From the NCBI RefSeq assembly GCF_017562075.2, contig NC_054082.1, positions 16,681,286 to 16,745,285 on the forward strand: a DNA stretch of 64,000 bases. The letters are read 5' to 3'. Shown here piece after piece: positions 49,001-59,570 of the stretch. How positions within the stretch are numbered: the first letter of the stretch is position 1; every line of letters begins with the position of its first letter. A program made the position numbers and the translations under genes. Under the pieces are notes generated by a model. That model searched no databases, had not been told where the DNA came from, and saw nothing but the letters and a program-made list of their open reading frames with translations. This DNA comes from Anopheles merus. Taxonomy: Eukaryota; Arthropoda; Insecta; Diptera; Culicidae.

Positions 49001-51427
49001 AACCTCGATCCAACAGCTTGTACCCAGAAGGTCTTGGGAATGTGGTGGAACGCAAACGAAGATACGTTCCAATTCAAAGTGCCGTTAAAGGATGTAGATG
49101 TTCTACAAGGGATCGTGATACCAACCAAACGGCAAGTACTGAGCACGCTTATGACAATCTACGATCCGTTAGGCTTGATAGCAGGCTTTTTACTGTTCCT
49201 CAAAGTCTTATTGCAAGAAGTTTGGCGTTCTGGAATTGGGTGGGACGATCAAATACCCAGTTCTCTGCAAGACAAATGGAAGGAGTGGTTAACTTGCATA
49301 CCCCATCTGCAATCTATCAAGATTCCGCGATGTTACCGCACGTCCATCAGCTTAGAGAACTGCACGACACAGCTTCATATTTTTGTAGACGCCGGGAGAG
49401 ACGGTTTCGCAGCCGTGGCGTACTTCCGATTCGAATCCGAAGATCAACGGGAAGTTGTGTTGATCGGCGCAAAAACTCGAGTAGCTCCGTTAAAATATAC
49501 ATCGATTCCCCGATTAGAGCTGCAAGCTGCAGTATTGGGAGTTAGACTGATGACAGGTATTCATCAATCACACCGGATAAAGATCCATAGACGCTTCTTG
49601 TGGACCGATTCAAAAGACGTTTTGTGTTGGCTCAACTCGGATCATCGAAATTATAGCGTCTACGTAGCTCATCGAGTAGGCGAAATATTAGAAAACTCGT
49701 CAGTAAAGGAATGGCAGTGGGTGCCGACTAAAAACAACGTAGCCGACGAAGGTACAAAATGGTCCAACCTTAACCGACACTGCACGACCGGAATGTGGTT
49801 TAAAGGACCAGCGTTCCTACAGCAACCGGAAAACGAGTGGCAAGTGCAAAGCTTCAGACCTTCAACTACTGAGGAAGAGTTACGCCAGACGGTTTCATAT
49901 CATCGTGAATTATCCCCAGTAATTATCTTTGACAGATTTTCTGATTGGAAACGCCTGCATCGAGCCATCGCCTACATGTGGAGGTACATCAATAATTCTC
50001 GTCTGCCAAAAATGTCTCGATATTTTGGACCCCTTTCGCATCTCGAGCTACAACAAGCTGAGCAATCGATCATCAAGGAAGCGCAACGATTAGAGTTTCC
50101 AGAAGAATATCAGCTACTTCTGCATGACAAATCAGGTACAAAGGGATCTAAAATGATTAACAAGAAAAGTTCTCTTTATAGACGTAGTGCATACATGGAC
50201 GACGACGGTATCTTACGAGTACGAGGAAGAATCGATGCTTGTCGTTACGCAAGCCATGACATGAAGAGGCCAATTATTCTTCCCAAAAAATCCTGGCTCA
50301 CCGATCTGATTGTAACGGAGTACCACTGGAAATATAAACATCAAAATCATCAAACCGTAATGAATGAAGTGCAGCAAAAGTTCGATATTCCTGGCCTACG
50401 AAGCGCGTGCCACAGAGTGCGAAACAATTGCTTTAGATGTAGCCTTCGTAAAGCTTACCCTAAACCTCCAGTGATGAATGAGTTGCCGTTAGCTCGAGTG
50501 TCGCCGTACGCCAGACCGTTCTCCTACACAGGGATAGATTACTTCGGACCTTTTTTGGTCGCTGTTGGACGGAGACAGGAAAAGCGCTGGGGTGTGCTGT
50601 TCACGTGTCTAACAATACGGGCCATACACATAGAGGTGGCTCACAGCTTGAACACCAGCGCTTGCATCATCGCTATTCGCAATTTTATCGCACGTAGAGG
50701 GACTCCGATTGAAATCAGAACTGATCGTGGGACTAATTTCGTTGGCGCTGATCGTGAGTTGAAAGATGCGGCGAAGCAGATAAACACCGAGGAGCTGATA
50801 GATGAAATGTACCTCCCCGATACGACGTGGATATTCAACCCCCCCGGAGCACCACATTTCGGTGGTGCATGGGAGAGATTAATCCAATCAGTTAAACGCA
50901 CCCTCTCCGGCATGCAATTTACCAAAACACCGACAGATACCGTTTTCGCCAATTGGTTAATTGAAGTAGAAAACATTATCAACTCTCGCCCACTAACACA
51001 TGTATCGGTTGATAGTGAGGAAGAAGCCGTGTTAACGCCAAACCATTTTCTCTTGGGTTCATCTTCTGGAATAAAACCATTAACATCTCTTGATGATTCT
51101 TCCGCAGCCCTCAGGAACAACTGGAAGATGTCACAACTGTACGCAGATCAATTTTGGAAAAAATGGTTAGCTTCTTATCTGCCTACGCTCACCCGTCGCA
51201 GCAAATGGTTTGAGACCCAGCCGCCATTGCAATTAGGAGACCTCGTGCTGATTGTCGATGACGCCCTACCAAGAGGATGCTGGCCTAAGGGAAGAATCGT
51301 ACAGCTCGTACCTTCGAAGGACGGAACAACTCGGCGTGTGCACGTACAGCTTGCGAACAAAAAGATTATAGAGAGACCGGTAGTAAAAATCGCTGTAATA
51401 AACGTAGAACCGCACGAAAGAGTTTAA
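46043..51427 (+). CDS. gag-pol: BEL/Pao Gag-Pol polyprotein (PHD-like finger, Gag, protease, RT, RNase H, integrase)
   Basis: This single 1794-residue frame has no frameshift or stop. I start at ATG 46043 (A at -3, G at +4). The frame stays open upstream to a TAG at 45986, but only a GTG precedes, which is not a usual eukaryotic start. Domains in order: a C4HC3 PHD-like finger (residues 6-48); a low-complexity linker; a Gag region of the DUF1759 type opening at LPTFAGNPEEW; a Cys/His-rich region (about 400-465); an aspartic protease (DEGAS, Asp509); reverse transcriptase with Asp853 and YVDD (930-933); RNase H with Asp1116, Glu1159 and Asp1189; an integrase zinc-binding HHCC region; the integrase core Asp1499, Asp1561, Glu1611; and a C-terminal DUF5641-like region. 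All catalytic residues I looked for are present. There is no envelope gene. The product would assemble cytoplasmic particles and integrate the cDNA in the nucleus. Confidence 0.95.
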   Translation: MEDKQCGVCNGASTENAVECDRCEGMFHLACVNEDETVYSRDWTCHLCTPETPPPASSTLHRATPVVATQPAPVAVDTNIVNLEPSTRARSTEVITPVSNPPNDPSKARPTQTADCPLDNLSRTFQRFLEEAREPRRQEPDVIQRLESVLNTFVQRMNQEQNPQGSRRDNLGSTAFCSSDTTLNINQSQILARHSVNAQLPTFAGNPEEWSVFENAFYETTELCGFSDGENIIRLQQALKGEAFKTVQGRLRKAANLKEVMQELKSSFGRPEVVVKTLLSQIRRQVPPRAEKLETLVQFAVSVNEMCAAVRNNGVEERYDGPVLDELVGRLPPMIKLMWGIHSLTLSKVNLAAFGKWMQTIKHAAQAVTSPANLIEPRCSKYLHMHTTNPSSQNSTEAVCACDNGCARLYECDGYWQKSVADRWDIIKRNYLCKCCLKKHRAPCKETRVCGKDGCTVKHHPSLHNSAGKGRHEANFSHSTATDENILLRYVPVELQAVGKTIRTVAFLDEGASVSLIEHSLVDELELEGTNRPLCLKWTGGQHRTERDSKQVSVNIVGISSGAQTFEASNVRTVKSLGLPSQRVKMDRLRTKYQHLASIPLAPYASVPPRILIGMNNYHLTVPLKTIEGKTNEPVATKTRLGWVVSGCDSSSTSNNSNILAFHRAHICDCAEIETKIDQALKGSFALEEPTCKGGINTLSNDEERASVLLRKHTSLQGERYVTGLLWRYDDVKLPNNRAMALKRLECLERRMAKDEHLREMMDRVLKDHVEKGYIRKLSNEEHKFKHPRKWYLPIFPVFNPNKPNKVRVVWDAAATVNGISLNSMLLTGPDLLSPLPTVLSRFREYRVAIAADIQEMYHQVMIKEEDLISQRFLWRTDRSQVEPDEYVMLRMTFGSACSPTSAQFVKNVNADRFAARYPLAVECIKRHHYVDDMLASIESVTEATKLAQDVKFIHSQGGFKLHNWMSNYGQVLDGVGSSNSREKDMNLDPTACTQKVLGMWWNANEDTFQFKVPLKDVDVLQGIVIPTKRQVLSTLMTIYDPLGLIAGFLLFLKVLLQEVWRSGIGWDDQIPSSLQDKWKEWLTCIPHLQSIKIPRCYRTSISLENCTTQLHIFVDAGRDGFAAVAYFRFESEDQREVVLIGAKTRVAPLKYTSIPRLELQAAVLGVRLMTGIHQSHRIKIHRRFLWTDSKDVLCWLNSDHRNYSVYVAHRVGEILENSSVKEWQWVPTKNNVADEGTKWSNLNRHCTTGMWFKGPAFLQQPENEWQVQSFRPSTTEEELRQTVSYHRELSPVIIFDRFSDWKRLHRAIAYMWRYINNSRLPKMSRYFGPLSHLELQQAEQSIIKEAQRLEFPEEYQLLLHDKSGTKGSKMINKKSSLYRRSAYMDDDGILRVRGRIDACRYASHDMKRPIILPKKSWLTDLIVTEYHWKYKHQNHQTVMNEVQQKFDIPGLRSACHRVRNNCFRCSLRKAYPKPPVMNELPLARVSPYARPFSYTGIDYFGPFLVAVGRRQEKRWGVLFTCLTIRAIHIEVAHSLNTSACIIAIRNFIARRGTPIEIRTDRGTNFVGADRELKDAAKQINTEELIDEMYLPDTTWIFNPPGAPHFGGAWERLIQSVKRTLSGMQFTKTPTDTVFANWLIEVENIINSRPLTHVSVDSEEEAVLTPNHFLLGSSSGIKPLTSLDDSSAALRNNWKMSQLYADQFWKKWLASYLPTLTRRSKWFETQPPLQLGDLVLIVDDALPRGCWPKGRIVQLVPSKDGTTRRVHVQLANKKIIERPVVKIAVINVEPHERV

Positions 51428-51449
51428 CGCAGTCAAACACCGGGGCCAG
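51428..51449 (+). other. Expected polypurine-tract position of the BEL element, weak
   Basis: Only 22 nt separate the stop codon from the 3' LTR. The only purine run here is GGGG followed by CCAG, so there is no classic polypurine tract. Priming of the second strand may use this short G run, or a purine run inside the coding sequence. Confidence 0.4.
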
Positions 51450-51808
51450 TGTTGTTTACCAACAGCGGTTCTAGTTTGACAGATGCGTTGTGGTGAAGTG
51501 AGAGAGAGGGACAGGTAGCACAGGCGAAACAAACACGGGCGAAATAGAGAGAGTAGGAATGGTTCATCCCGAAGGAGCTTCGCGTGCAACGGATGAACCT
51601 GCGCAAATTAAGTGGAATGACCGCAATCGGTTTTGCGTGAAGTTTTAAAACGGGCACGAAGACGAAAATCGACCTCTTTCTACCATCGCGCCAAGAGAAG
51701 AAAGTTCAGTGAATTTTTAATACAGTTTAATGAAATTAAGTGAATTAAGAAAACTGATGTTTCAACTTTAAATTCGCGAAAGAAAGAGCTTTGTTGCTGG
51801 ACGCAACA
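51450..51808 (+). repeat. 3' LTR of the BEL element
   Basis: This is the second 359-bp LTR. I compared it line by line with 45567-45925 and found no difference. It starts 22 nt after the Gag-Pol stop codon. Confidence 0.96.
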
Positions 51809-51813
51809 GAAGG
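51809..51813. repeat. Target-site duplication GAAGG, right copy
   Basis: GAAGG directly follows the 3' LTR. With the left copy it shows that the two LTRs belong to one integration event and have not been rearranged since. Confidence 0.9.
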
Positions 51814-54077
51814 GTTTTGGGACTGAGAACAGCGAGTACGCGCGGCGTGAATTTCCACCGTTCCGAACACTTTAATGTCTGTTTTTAATTTCTGTTTCAT
51901 GTTGCATTTATTGCTTGCCTTTATTAGTTCGAATGTGGTCGCGTCTTGCGCCCGGGAAGAAAAAAGGGTGTACCTCATTCTTCCTCCACCCTCCCTTGAG
52001 CTTATCATTTCAGTTTTCCATAACGAAAAGAGGAGGAAAAAATCGGCATCAGCCCGCGAAAAACACTCCACCACAACGGGCGACTGTCTTGCAGTAAAAA
52101 TTAAACCCCGTTACTCACTGATAATACTTCGTTTTATGGCCCGCGCCAAATGGTTCCTGGCCGCCTTTGCTTGGCCCACCCACTGGCAAGCATTTTGGGC
52201 TAGGGGCACACCAGCTGGCCTAAATGGTGGGGCCACAAGTGAGGGCCTTCCCTAACGGCCCCTCTGCACAACGACTTGCACTGTTGTGCGATGCGCACTG
52301 TTTGCTGAATGGCTGCTAGACGCTGAATGGCTCAATCGTGAAGAAGGAAGAACTGAACTGTTTGCAAGGATTTACGGATCAATCGAAATCGTGTGGACGG
52401 GTTTTGCGGGATTGATTTTGCCACCGGCCCAAAGCCCAAAGCTGGTGGGATGTGCAAAGTTAATTAAAAGATTTGCTTTCCTCCCTCATTTCCATGCTGT
52501 TCGGTGCTGTCGCTTTTCTGTGGTTTCCGAGACGATGCTGAATTTTCCCTCCCCGTTCAATTGCACTGGATGGAGGTACATAATCCGCTGTAAGGATTAT
52601 TCCCTTCTTGACCAATCATCAATCTTTCCCACTGTGGACATAAAAAGGGTCCCACCCACCCACCTCATTACACTCACAGCCAATTGATTCATGGTGGAAT
52701 AATTGATCAGCTAAATCCTCTCCCAACGGCCAGCACAGTACATCACATCGCAACGTCAAATCTGCGCCGTTCCTGGACTCGCGTGGAAAATTCCAGATCG
52801 CGAAGCTGAGCGACAACGGGGTCAATTAATCGACTGTTGCTGACCTTTACGCTTGATAGGATTTGGCTTTTTTGTTAGCTTCCCCTGATGCATTCAGGAC
52901 AGCAAAAAGGGACACTACAGGAAAAAAACATCACACACCGAAATCCTTGTCCCAGGAACCTTCCCAAGAACATGCGCCAAAGAAACGCACCACATCCAAA
53001 AACTAGTTCTACATGTGCACATCCCCTTCGAGGTTTGGGCACTGTTTCAAGATGCCGCCGTCCTGTAGCGCAGCACCCAAAGCACCGAAGACCTTTAAAG
53101 CATTGACCTCAAAGGTCATCGAATGTGAATTGATGGAAAGCTTGAAAAACTTGTTTATTGGCAGCCCAGCCAGTTTTCGGCCAGTCCGCTCGGTACTGCA
53201 CCGGTGTAGGCACTGCTCACTGGGATGGCCCCCACTGCTTTACGTCCGGTTCCGGAAGGACGGAAGAAAAGACAGCACAAGAAACGGTAAGGATTAAGGT
53301 GACAATACCGAGCAGACTCATTCGAACGTGTCTTTAACGGTTTTCGTACGATGGCTGTCCCACATGTGTGAAGTGCTGTAAAGATGTAGCCGAAAAAAAA
53401 CCCCGTTTTCCACTCCAATACCGATACATTTGATAAATATTTGCTGACGCCATTACGCCGCGTCAGAATGATAGGATGGACGCTAGTTGCTAGTTGCGGG
53501 GAGGCGATTCTATTGCACACTCCAGAAAAACAGAAAACCAACTTCCTCCTGCTCACAGAAACGGTCATGCGGATAAGAACATCATCATCGAAAGCATATT
53601 GCTTCTTCCAGCACGGACCACAGCACAGGCATCCAGTTCCCGGGGCAAAAAGGAATGCAAATGAATGGATGGACATAAATTTAAATTAAAACTTATTGAC
53701 CATATCGCGACCGTACGAATCGCTGTTCGGCCCCGGAACCCCGGCCCGGGTAGTTAGAGCAGCGAATTCACTGTGTTAGCTGTCCTGCCCGGTTTTGTCC
53801 TCCCCAACAGCCATACGGCACATATAAAATGGCTTTGTGTTGGTGCCTTCATACCGTGGCCGAAAAAGCGCACAAGAACAAGGAGGAACAAGACACTTTT
53901 CGCCCCGAAGAAACCCTACGCTCACCGAACTGCATGCAAAAACGTGTAGAAGACGCGTTTCTTCTTCACCGTGCGCTGTCCAGCCATACCGCCACACAGC
54001 CTGAGCCGAGCGAGACAGCGCCAGAATGAAAAATCTTTGATTAGCAATTTTACGGTTTATAAATTACCGTCCTTTTT

Positions 54078-54097
54078 GTGTGTGTGTGTGTGTGTGT
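54078..54097. repeat. GT microsatellite
   Basis: About ten perfect units. Confidence 0.93.
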
Positions 54098-55267
54098 TTG
54101 CTTCACTTCCCCTTCATATGTGACCATTGGTCACACAAGCGGGACGCCCGGACCAACTATCGAAAAACGGACAACGGACCATTGCGTCCTTCGATAGCTT
54201 CACGATGTGTGCCGAATTTGAATCGTGCAACGAATGTCATCATTCGTGCAAGAGCATCCTCTGTATCGGGTGTGTCCGTGTGTGTGTGTGAGGATGGCCA
54301 ACAACAGCTTTATCATTGTCATCGGCATGTTGTACACGGCTAGAGACACCTCATTTTTCCCGATTTTTTTCCCCGTCTTCTCCATCGCCTTCTTCGATTC
54401 GATAGCGCGCGGGCTCACTGATCGCTGTCATATATTTTGAATGCCATTCGATGAAGCTCACACACACGCACACAATCGTCGTCTTGATAGCGTTAAGCAG
54501 AGTGGAAATTTCGAGGCTGCCATGGTAACCCCGAAGCGGTTTGTTGTATCCGCGTTAGCAATGGAAATGGAAAATGGATTCGATACGGACAGTAAGCACA
54601 GTTCGTGGGAATTGTATTGCTGCTGCTGCTGCTTGGTTTTAAGCAAATCTATGGGATTTTAACGAAAATTCCAGCACATGTGCTCTTGATTTAAATTAAT
54701 TAACTATGAGCTATGGTAAAAATAGAAAATCGCTTCATTTGTTAGATGGATAAACAAAATGAGTGCCCGGAAGGAGAAAATCATCAAAAATGGGACACTT
54801 TTAATCAATCTTCCGCTCATAAATCTCCTTCCTCCCAACTCAAAACGGCAAACAATTATGTCACCGTAAGTGTACCACCTTCGAAACAAACAAAAGCCAC
54901 GAACGCTTTGCTTTGTTCAGGGCCAATCAGTTACCTTCCAGCTTCTCTCTTTTCTACGACGCTAATTGCCATTTTTATTCAACAAACAAAACCACAAACC
55001 AAACAACAAACCACACCAGGAGAGATGAGATGAAAATTCCCCTTTTTCGGAAGGTTAAAAAACAAAATTCCATCCCAAGAGAGGAATCCCGAAACGACCC
55101 AACAACCAACAAAAAAAAAAAACCATCAATTACGCACGATTGGTGGAACCCTTTTTTAACCTCGCTCAACAACATCGGGGGCATCGGAACTAAAAAGCAT
55201 CTTGAAGAAATGATGCAAGGAAGACACAAAAAAAACAGCACCACGACTGCCGTAAAGGTTTAGTGCA

Positions 55268-55284
55268 ACAGCAGCAGCAGCAGC
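55268..55284. repeat. CAG trinucleotide repeat
   Basis: Five to six perfect units. Confidence 0.88.
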
Positions 55285-58200
55285 ATCCCTTAATCCCTTT
55301 ACCCTTTGTCCCCGTTCAACCCTTGCGGACTGAGAGGGCTTTACGCTTCGTTCCGTTTCGGATGCTGGGAGGTTGGGCGACGGCGGCCGGCGCTCCGTTG
55401 ATCGCTCCGCCTGTGAAGCCGAGGGGTTAAGATTATGGGTGTTGGTAAGAAGCAGGGGCTCGACTCGACTCTAGCGAGGTGGTCGCGTGCCCGAGAAAGG
55501 ATTCTCTCGACCACCGGCGGGCATCGGATCGGAATCCGGCTGATCCTGCCACGGCGAGGTGAAGATGGTGACACTTTCTCAATGCTGTTTGCTGGCTCTT
55601 CTAACCGGGAGCGGGGTTAGCTTTGTTTGTTGTGTTTTATCACCTTTTTCGGAGATCGTGCTGATACGCGGGACAGGCAGAATCCCTTTTGCCTCCGTTA
55701 AACCGTAACTCTTCCATTTCCGGCGATTCCGGGCGCCTTTTGTTCGGCGGATTGGCTCGTGTCGGCCGGCCTGCTAATGCCTGCTTGTGGATGCTAATGT
55801 GCTCTGTGTTTGTGTCAGAGAGAGTGTTTGTGGCTTTCAAGAAAAGGATCATGCTTATCAGCGGGATCGGTTTAGTGGAGCGATATCCTATTTAATGCCA
55901 CGGATGTTCAGTACTTGCTGGTTGATGCTATAAACATGTCGAAATGTGTAAATAAAGTCCTGTAACGGACGCCAAAGCAGATGCATCGCAATGAATGAAA
56001 TATGTGCAAAGCGACATTTTCATACTTTTTGTGGGTTAAAAATTCTCACATAAAACAACGACGAAAAACGTCCCAAAAAACTGCTCTCAATTTTAAACGT
56101 TTGCCTTATTTTACGACCGCACACACTCACACACACAGAAAAAAAGGAAACAAATTAGCGGAACTAATTTTAATGCTACCGTTTTTTTTCGTCCCTTTTC
56201 TTATTATTCGTTCCACTACCCTACAGCGGGCCCAACAGCGTCCGTATCCGTGTTGCATTATTTAAAGGAGATGTTAGGAAATTGAACCAAATTTTAGCTT
56301 TATGTCAATTTGGTGGCACAGTTTCCGCCCTGGTGAATGTTCCCACAAAACGGACGATCTTCAACAGAATTTGACTTAAATTTAAGCAACACGGTCCAGC
56401 AGCTGAGATTTTTTTGTTGCGGCCCGGAAGCCAACCGGTGCGATGGCCATCATCAACCACTGCTGGTGATTATATTCAAATTTTAAGCAAGTTAGCGCTT
56501 TTCACGCAACAACTGTCGCAACGACAAAATACTTGCCGCGTTTTTTTCGTAACAATTTCCTTCTTTTTTTATTTTTTTTTTGGGATATATTCTAACGACT
56601 CCTCTCGTTCGTCCAGAAACTCCCAACGGTTTTCGAGCAAAGGCAAAATGCACATTAAAGTGCTTTTCTGGATTCAAAGTCAAAGATGCGATACTTGTCT
56701 TTACGTTTTTTTTTGCATTTTGGTTTTGGTTTTTGTTGAAATCAACCCGCCAGGGAATTCCTCAACATGTCACATACTGCGGAAAAGATAGAGAGAGCGA
56801 GAGAGAGAGAGGGAGAGAGTGAACGTTAGAAAAAATACTTCAAATCAACCACAAAAATCTCACCACATCTTAGCCCAAAACATCCGACATCCTGAGACGC
56901 CCAAACTGGCCCCGCCAAAAAGGCCCCGAACAAAAGTGGCTTGACAGCCCACTTCCCACTGATACATTGCGTTTCGGGAGAAAAATCGCTTGGAAAATTG
57001 CTCACACCACCAATGAGATGCCTAAACGGGGATGTGGAAAAGCAATACCAACCAACAAAAAAAAAGAAACCCCTCCTAAAAGACGGGACAACTCCATCGA
57101 CAAGGCGTGAGGCGTGAATAGGTACCGAATCAGCGAGCGAGAGTCTATGCAAAGGACATGCAAATTGGATGTGATGGACTTGAGAAACGTGTACAAGATC
57201 GCTTTTTTTTCGCTCTCTCTCTCTGCTACTTTTGTCCCACGAACGAACCTAGAATTGGCCTTAAAAAAACACTTCCTTGGGGTGATGGCGCACTTCTCAA
57301 CCTTCCCTCTCCTCGAATTCAAGAAAGTCCTGCTTTGATTAAATGCTTTCTGCTTGCTCTACCGCACTCTCTCTCTCTCTCTGTGTGTGTCTCTCTCTCG
57401 GGAGACAGATTTGTGTGTAGATTGACAATTTGACGTGCCCGGAATCGCGCAACGGATCGATACGCGTGTAGGCAAGTCAGGGTACGGGGAAAGAACAACA
57501 AAACCCATCGTCCCATCGAGGGACGGCGGACAATCGGCCGCATTATTTTAACGGTTGAATTGAGAAACGAGCCCTGTTTGTGCGTGGCACCGTGGGCTAA
57601 TTATCGTTCGTACAAGGCGCAGAGCCTGCTCCGTGCGCTCGTTAGTTAGGTGAGAGTGTTGTTTGAAGGTCGTTAAATCGTAAGGCAACGCTCACGGGGT
57701 TTTTTTAAAGATAAAAAGTAAATAAAAGAAGATCTCAAGTGTATGTAGGGTGGCTCTATTTGCATGACTTTGTTTTTTGGCTCCTTTCTTGTGACTTAAA
57801 TGTTTTTTGATGATTTGCTTGCAAAGAGCACGGAATCAATTTGCAATTAGTTTGACTGTGGGATACTAAAAAGATAGTTTTTTTTATGATTTTTGGGCGT
57901 TTCTAGAAATATCCTATTTTTTGTATTTTTTTTGAATATTTTGTTCTTTTTCATTATTTTTCTTATATTTTTCACTATAAAATATTGATATTTATAACGT
58001 TAGTAACTTTAAATGCAGTAACTCTTCCCTTAAAATCAGCACAGCTTAAAGCGTGTTCACTGACATTTGAAAAGAAAAGGAAGACAGTTAGTCCACACCA
58101 ACCACTACATTCATATACCTGGGGATTGATTGTGCCAGCCGAAGAAAGAACAAACATTCTGTCCCACATTTCTCCAAGCAAGTGTTCTCCGATTGTGTGT

Positions 58201-59128
58201 AACAGCTTTCTACAATCCTAAGAAACCGTTTCCGCTTCACAAACAACAGAGACCACCTAAAGCCCCGCTTTAGGGACGATGACACAAACGACGGCGAGTA
58301 GTTCTCGTGCACGGCTGTTGATTGTCAAACCAACCAAGAAGACACAAAGGCCACTTGTTGAGACACGATGAGCTCTCCCCCATCCCCGCCGGACTGTCTA
58401 ATGGACGTGGTGGTGGGGGAGGTGGGGAGGAGCTGGGACTCGCGAGCGCTCGTCCATTAACATATTAACATTTTATCATTCAGTGTCGTTCGCGATTCAA
58501 TCCTTTTTCGAAGCAGGCAGGTGGCAGCAGCAGCAGATGCATTTATGGTGCATCACATTTTGGCTTGGGCTTTCATATGGCACTGGCCTGTGGCACGGTC
58601 GATGACGATCTGGGGTGTTCGGTGTTCGGAGCAACGGAAAACGCGCGGGACGCTACACACCCGAGAGGCTAACAAAAACGCCTCTTCAAAGAGATTTCAT
58701 TAAAGGGCTCACTTACATGACGGGTCCCCTTTTCGCATCCGAGCGCGCATCATTGTTACATCCGTAGCACGGTAGAGCGCAGTAACAGCTACAAAAAAAA
58801 ACCCCTTTTCACCGCAAAGTGCGCAGGGTAAAAAAATGCATATCGGTTTCGGTGTCCTTTCCGTAGCGCAGCGCAAACCACTCTCATGCTTTAGTACCTT
58901 TGCTAACAGCAAAAAAAAAGGGAGACCCATTTTTTCTGTTGTTACTTAAAAAGCAGCATTACACACACACACATACAAAAAAATGGGAACGCAAAAAGGA
59001 TTGACATTGTGTCGCGGTGGAACATTATAATTGCAACTTTGCGCGCGGTGCACCGCACGCAAACGGCAGATGGAAATGATTTAATGGGCTTCCCAAGAGC
59101 AGGATAACGACGATCCCCACTGCTCGGT

Positions 59129-59155
59129 ATGTGTGTGTGTGTGTGTGTGTGTGTG
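59129..59155. repeat. GT microsatellite
   Basis: About 13 perfect TG/GT units. Confidence 0.95.
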
Positions 59156-59559
59156 GGAGAAGGAGGAGGGCTTTGCTGCAATTTCACCACAAAGAGAATG
59201 TGCAAAGTGCAACCGCTTAGATGCGGCGAATGATAAAGCCCGTACTGCCCGTTTTGGGCTGTGTGGCGGCAAGCAAATGGATTTATTATGAAAATCGCAC
59301 CACTGTCAATGCCCGGCTGCATCAACGCTTGCTTTGATGGAGATTTGAAACCTAAAGCATTAGCTGCGTAACGCATTGTCGCGCGTGTTCGTGTACTAGC
59401 AACGTTTGGAAGAATGCAATTGCAACCGAGCGCGAATCAACAACGCGAGCCCCGCGAGAGATCATCACATTGGAAGTCAAGAACTATGATGACAATGATG
59501 ATGAGGCGCTAGAAGTGCAAGCCTCTCTCGTTAGCCTGAGTGACCCATGCACAATGGAA

Positions 59560-59570
59560 GGGGGGGGGGG
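59560..59570. repeat. Poly(G) tract, G11
   Basis: An uninterrupted G run. Confidence 0.9.

Larger units (their letters stand above)
45567..51808 (+). mobile_element. Complete BEL/Pao LTR retrotransposon (6242 bp)
   Basis: The element is bounded by two 359-bp LTRs that begin TGTTG and end CAACA. By eye they are identical along their whole length. It is flanked on both sides by GAAGG, a 5-bp target-site duplication. Between the LTRs lies one long plus-strand frame with the domain order protease, reverse transcriptase, RNase H, integrase, which separates BEL/Pao from Copia. The YVDD reverse transcriptase motif and the C-terminal region after integrase also match BEL/Pao. Removing the element restores a purine-rich GA tract, so it landed in simple-sequence DNA. 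Identical LTRs and an unbroken frame mean a young insertion that may still be able to move. I do not assign it to a named Anopheles BEL lineage. Confidence 0.96.

Noticed and set aside
49018..49545. A 175-codon second frame within the RT/RNase H region
   Set aside because: It overlaps a strongly conserved coding frame and has no motif of its own.
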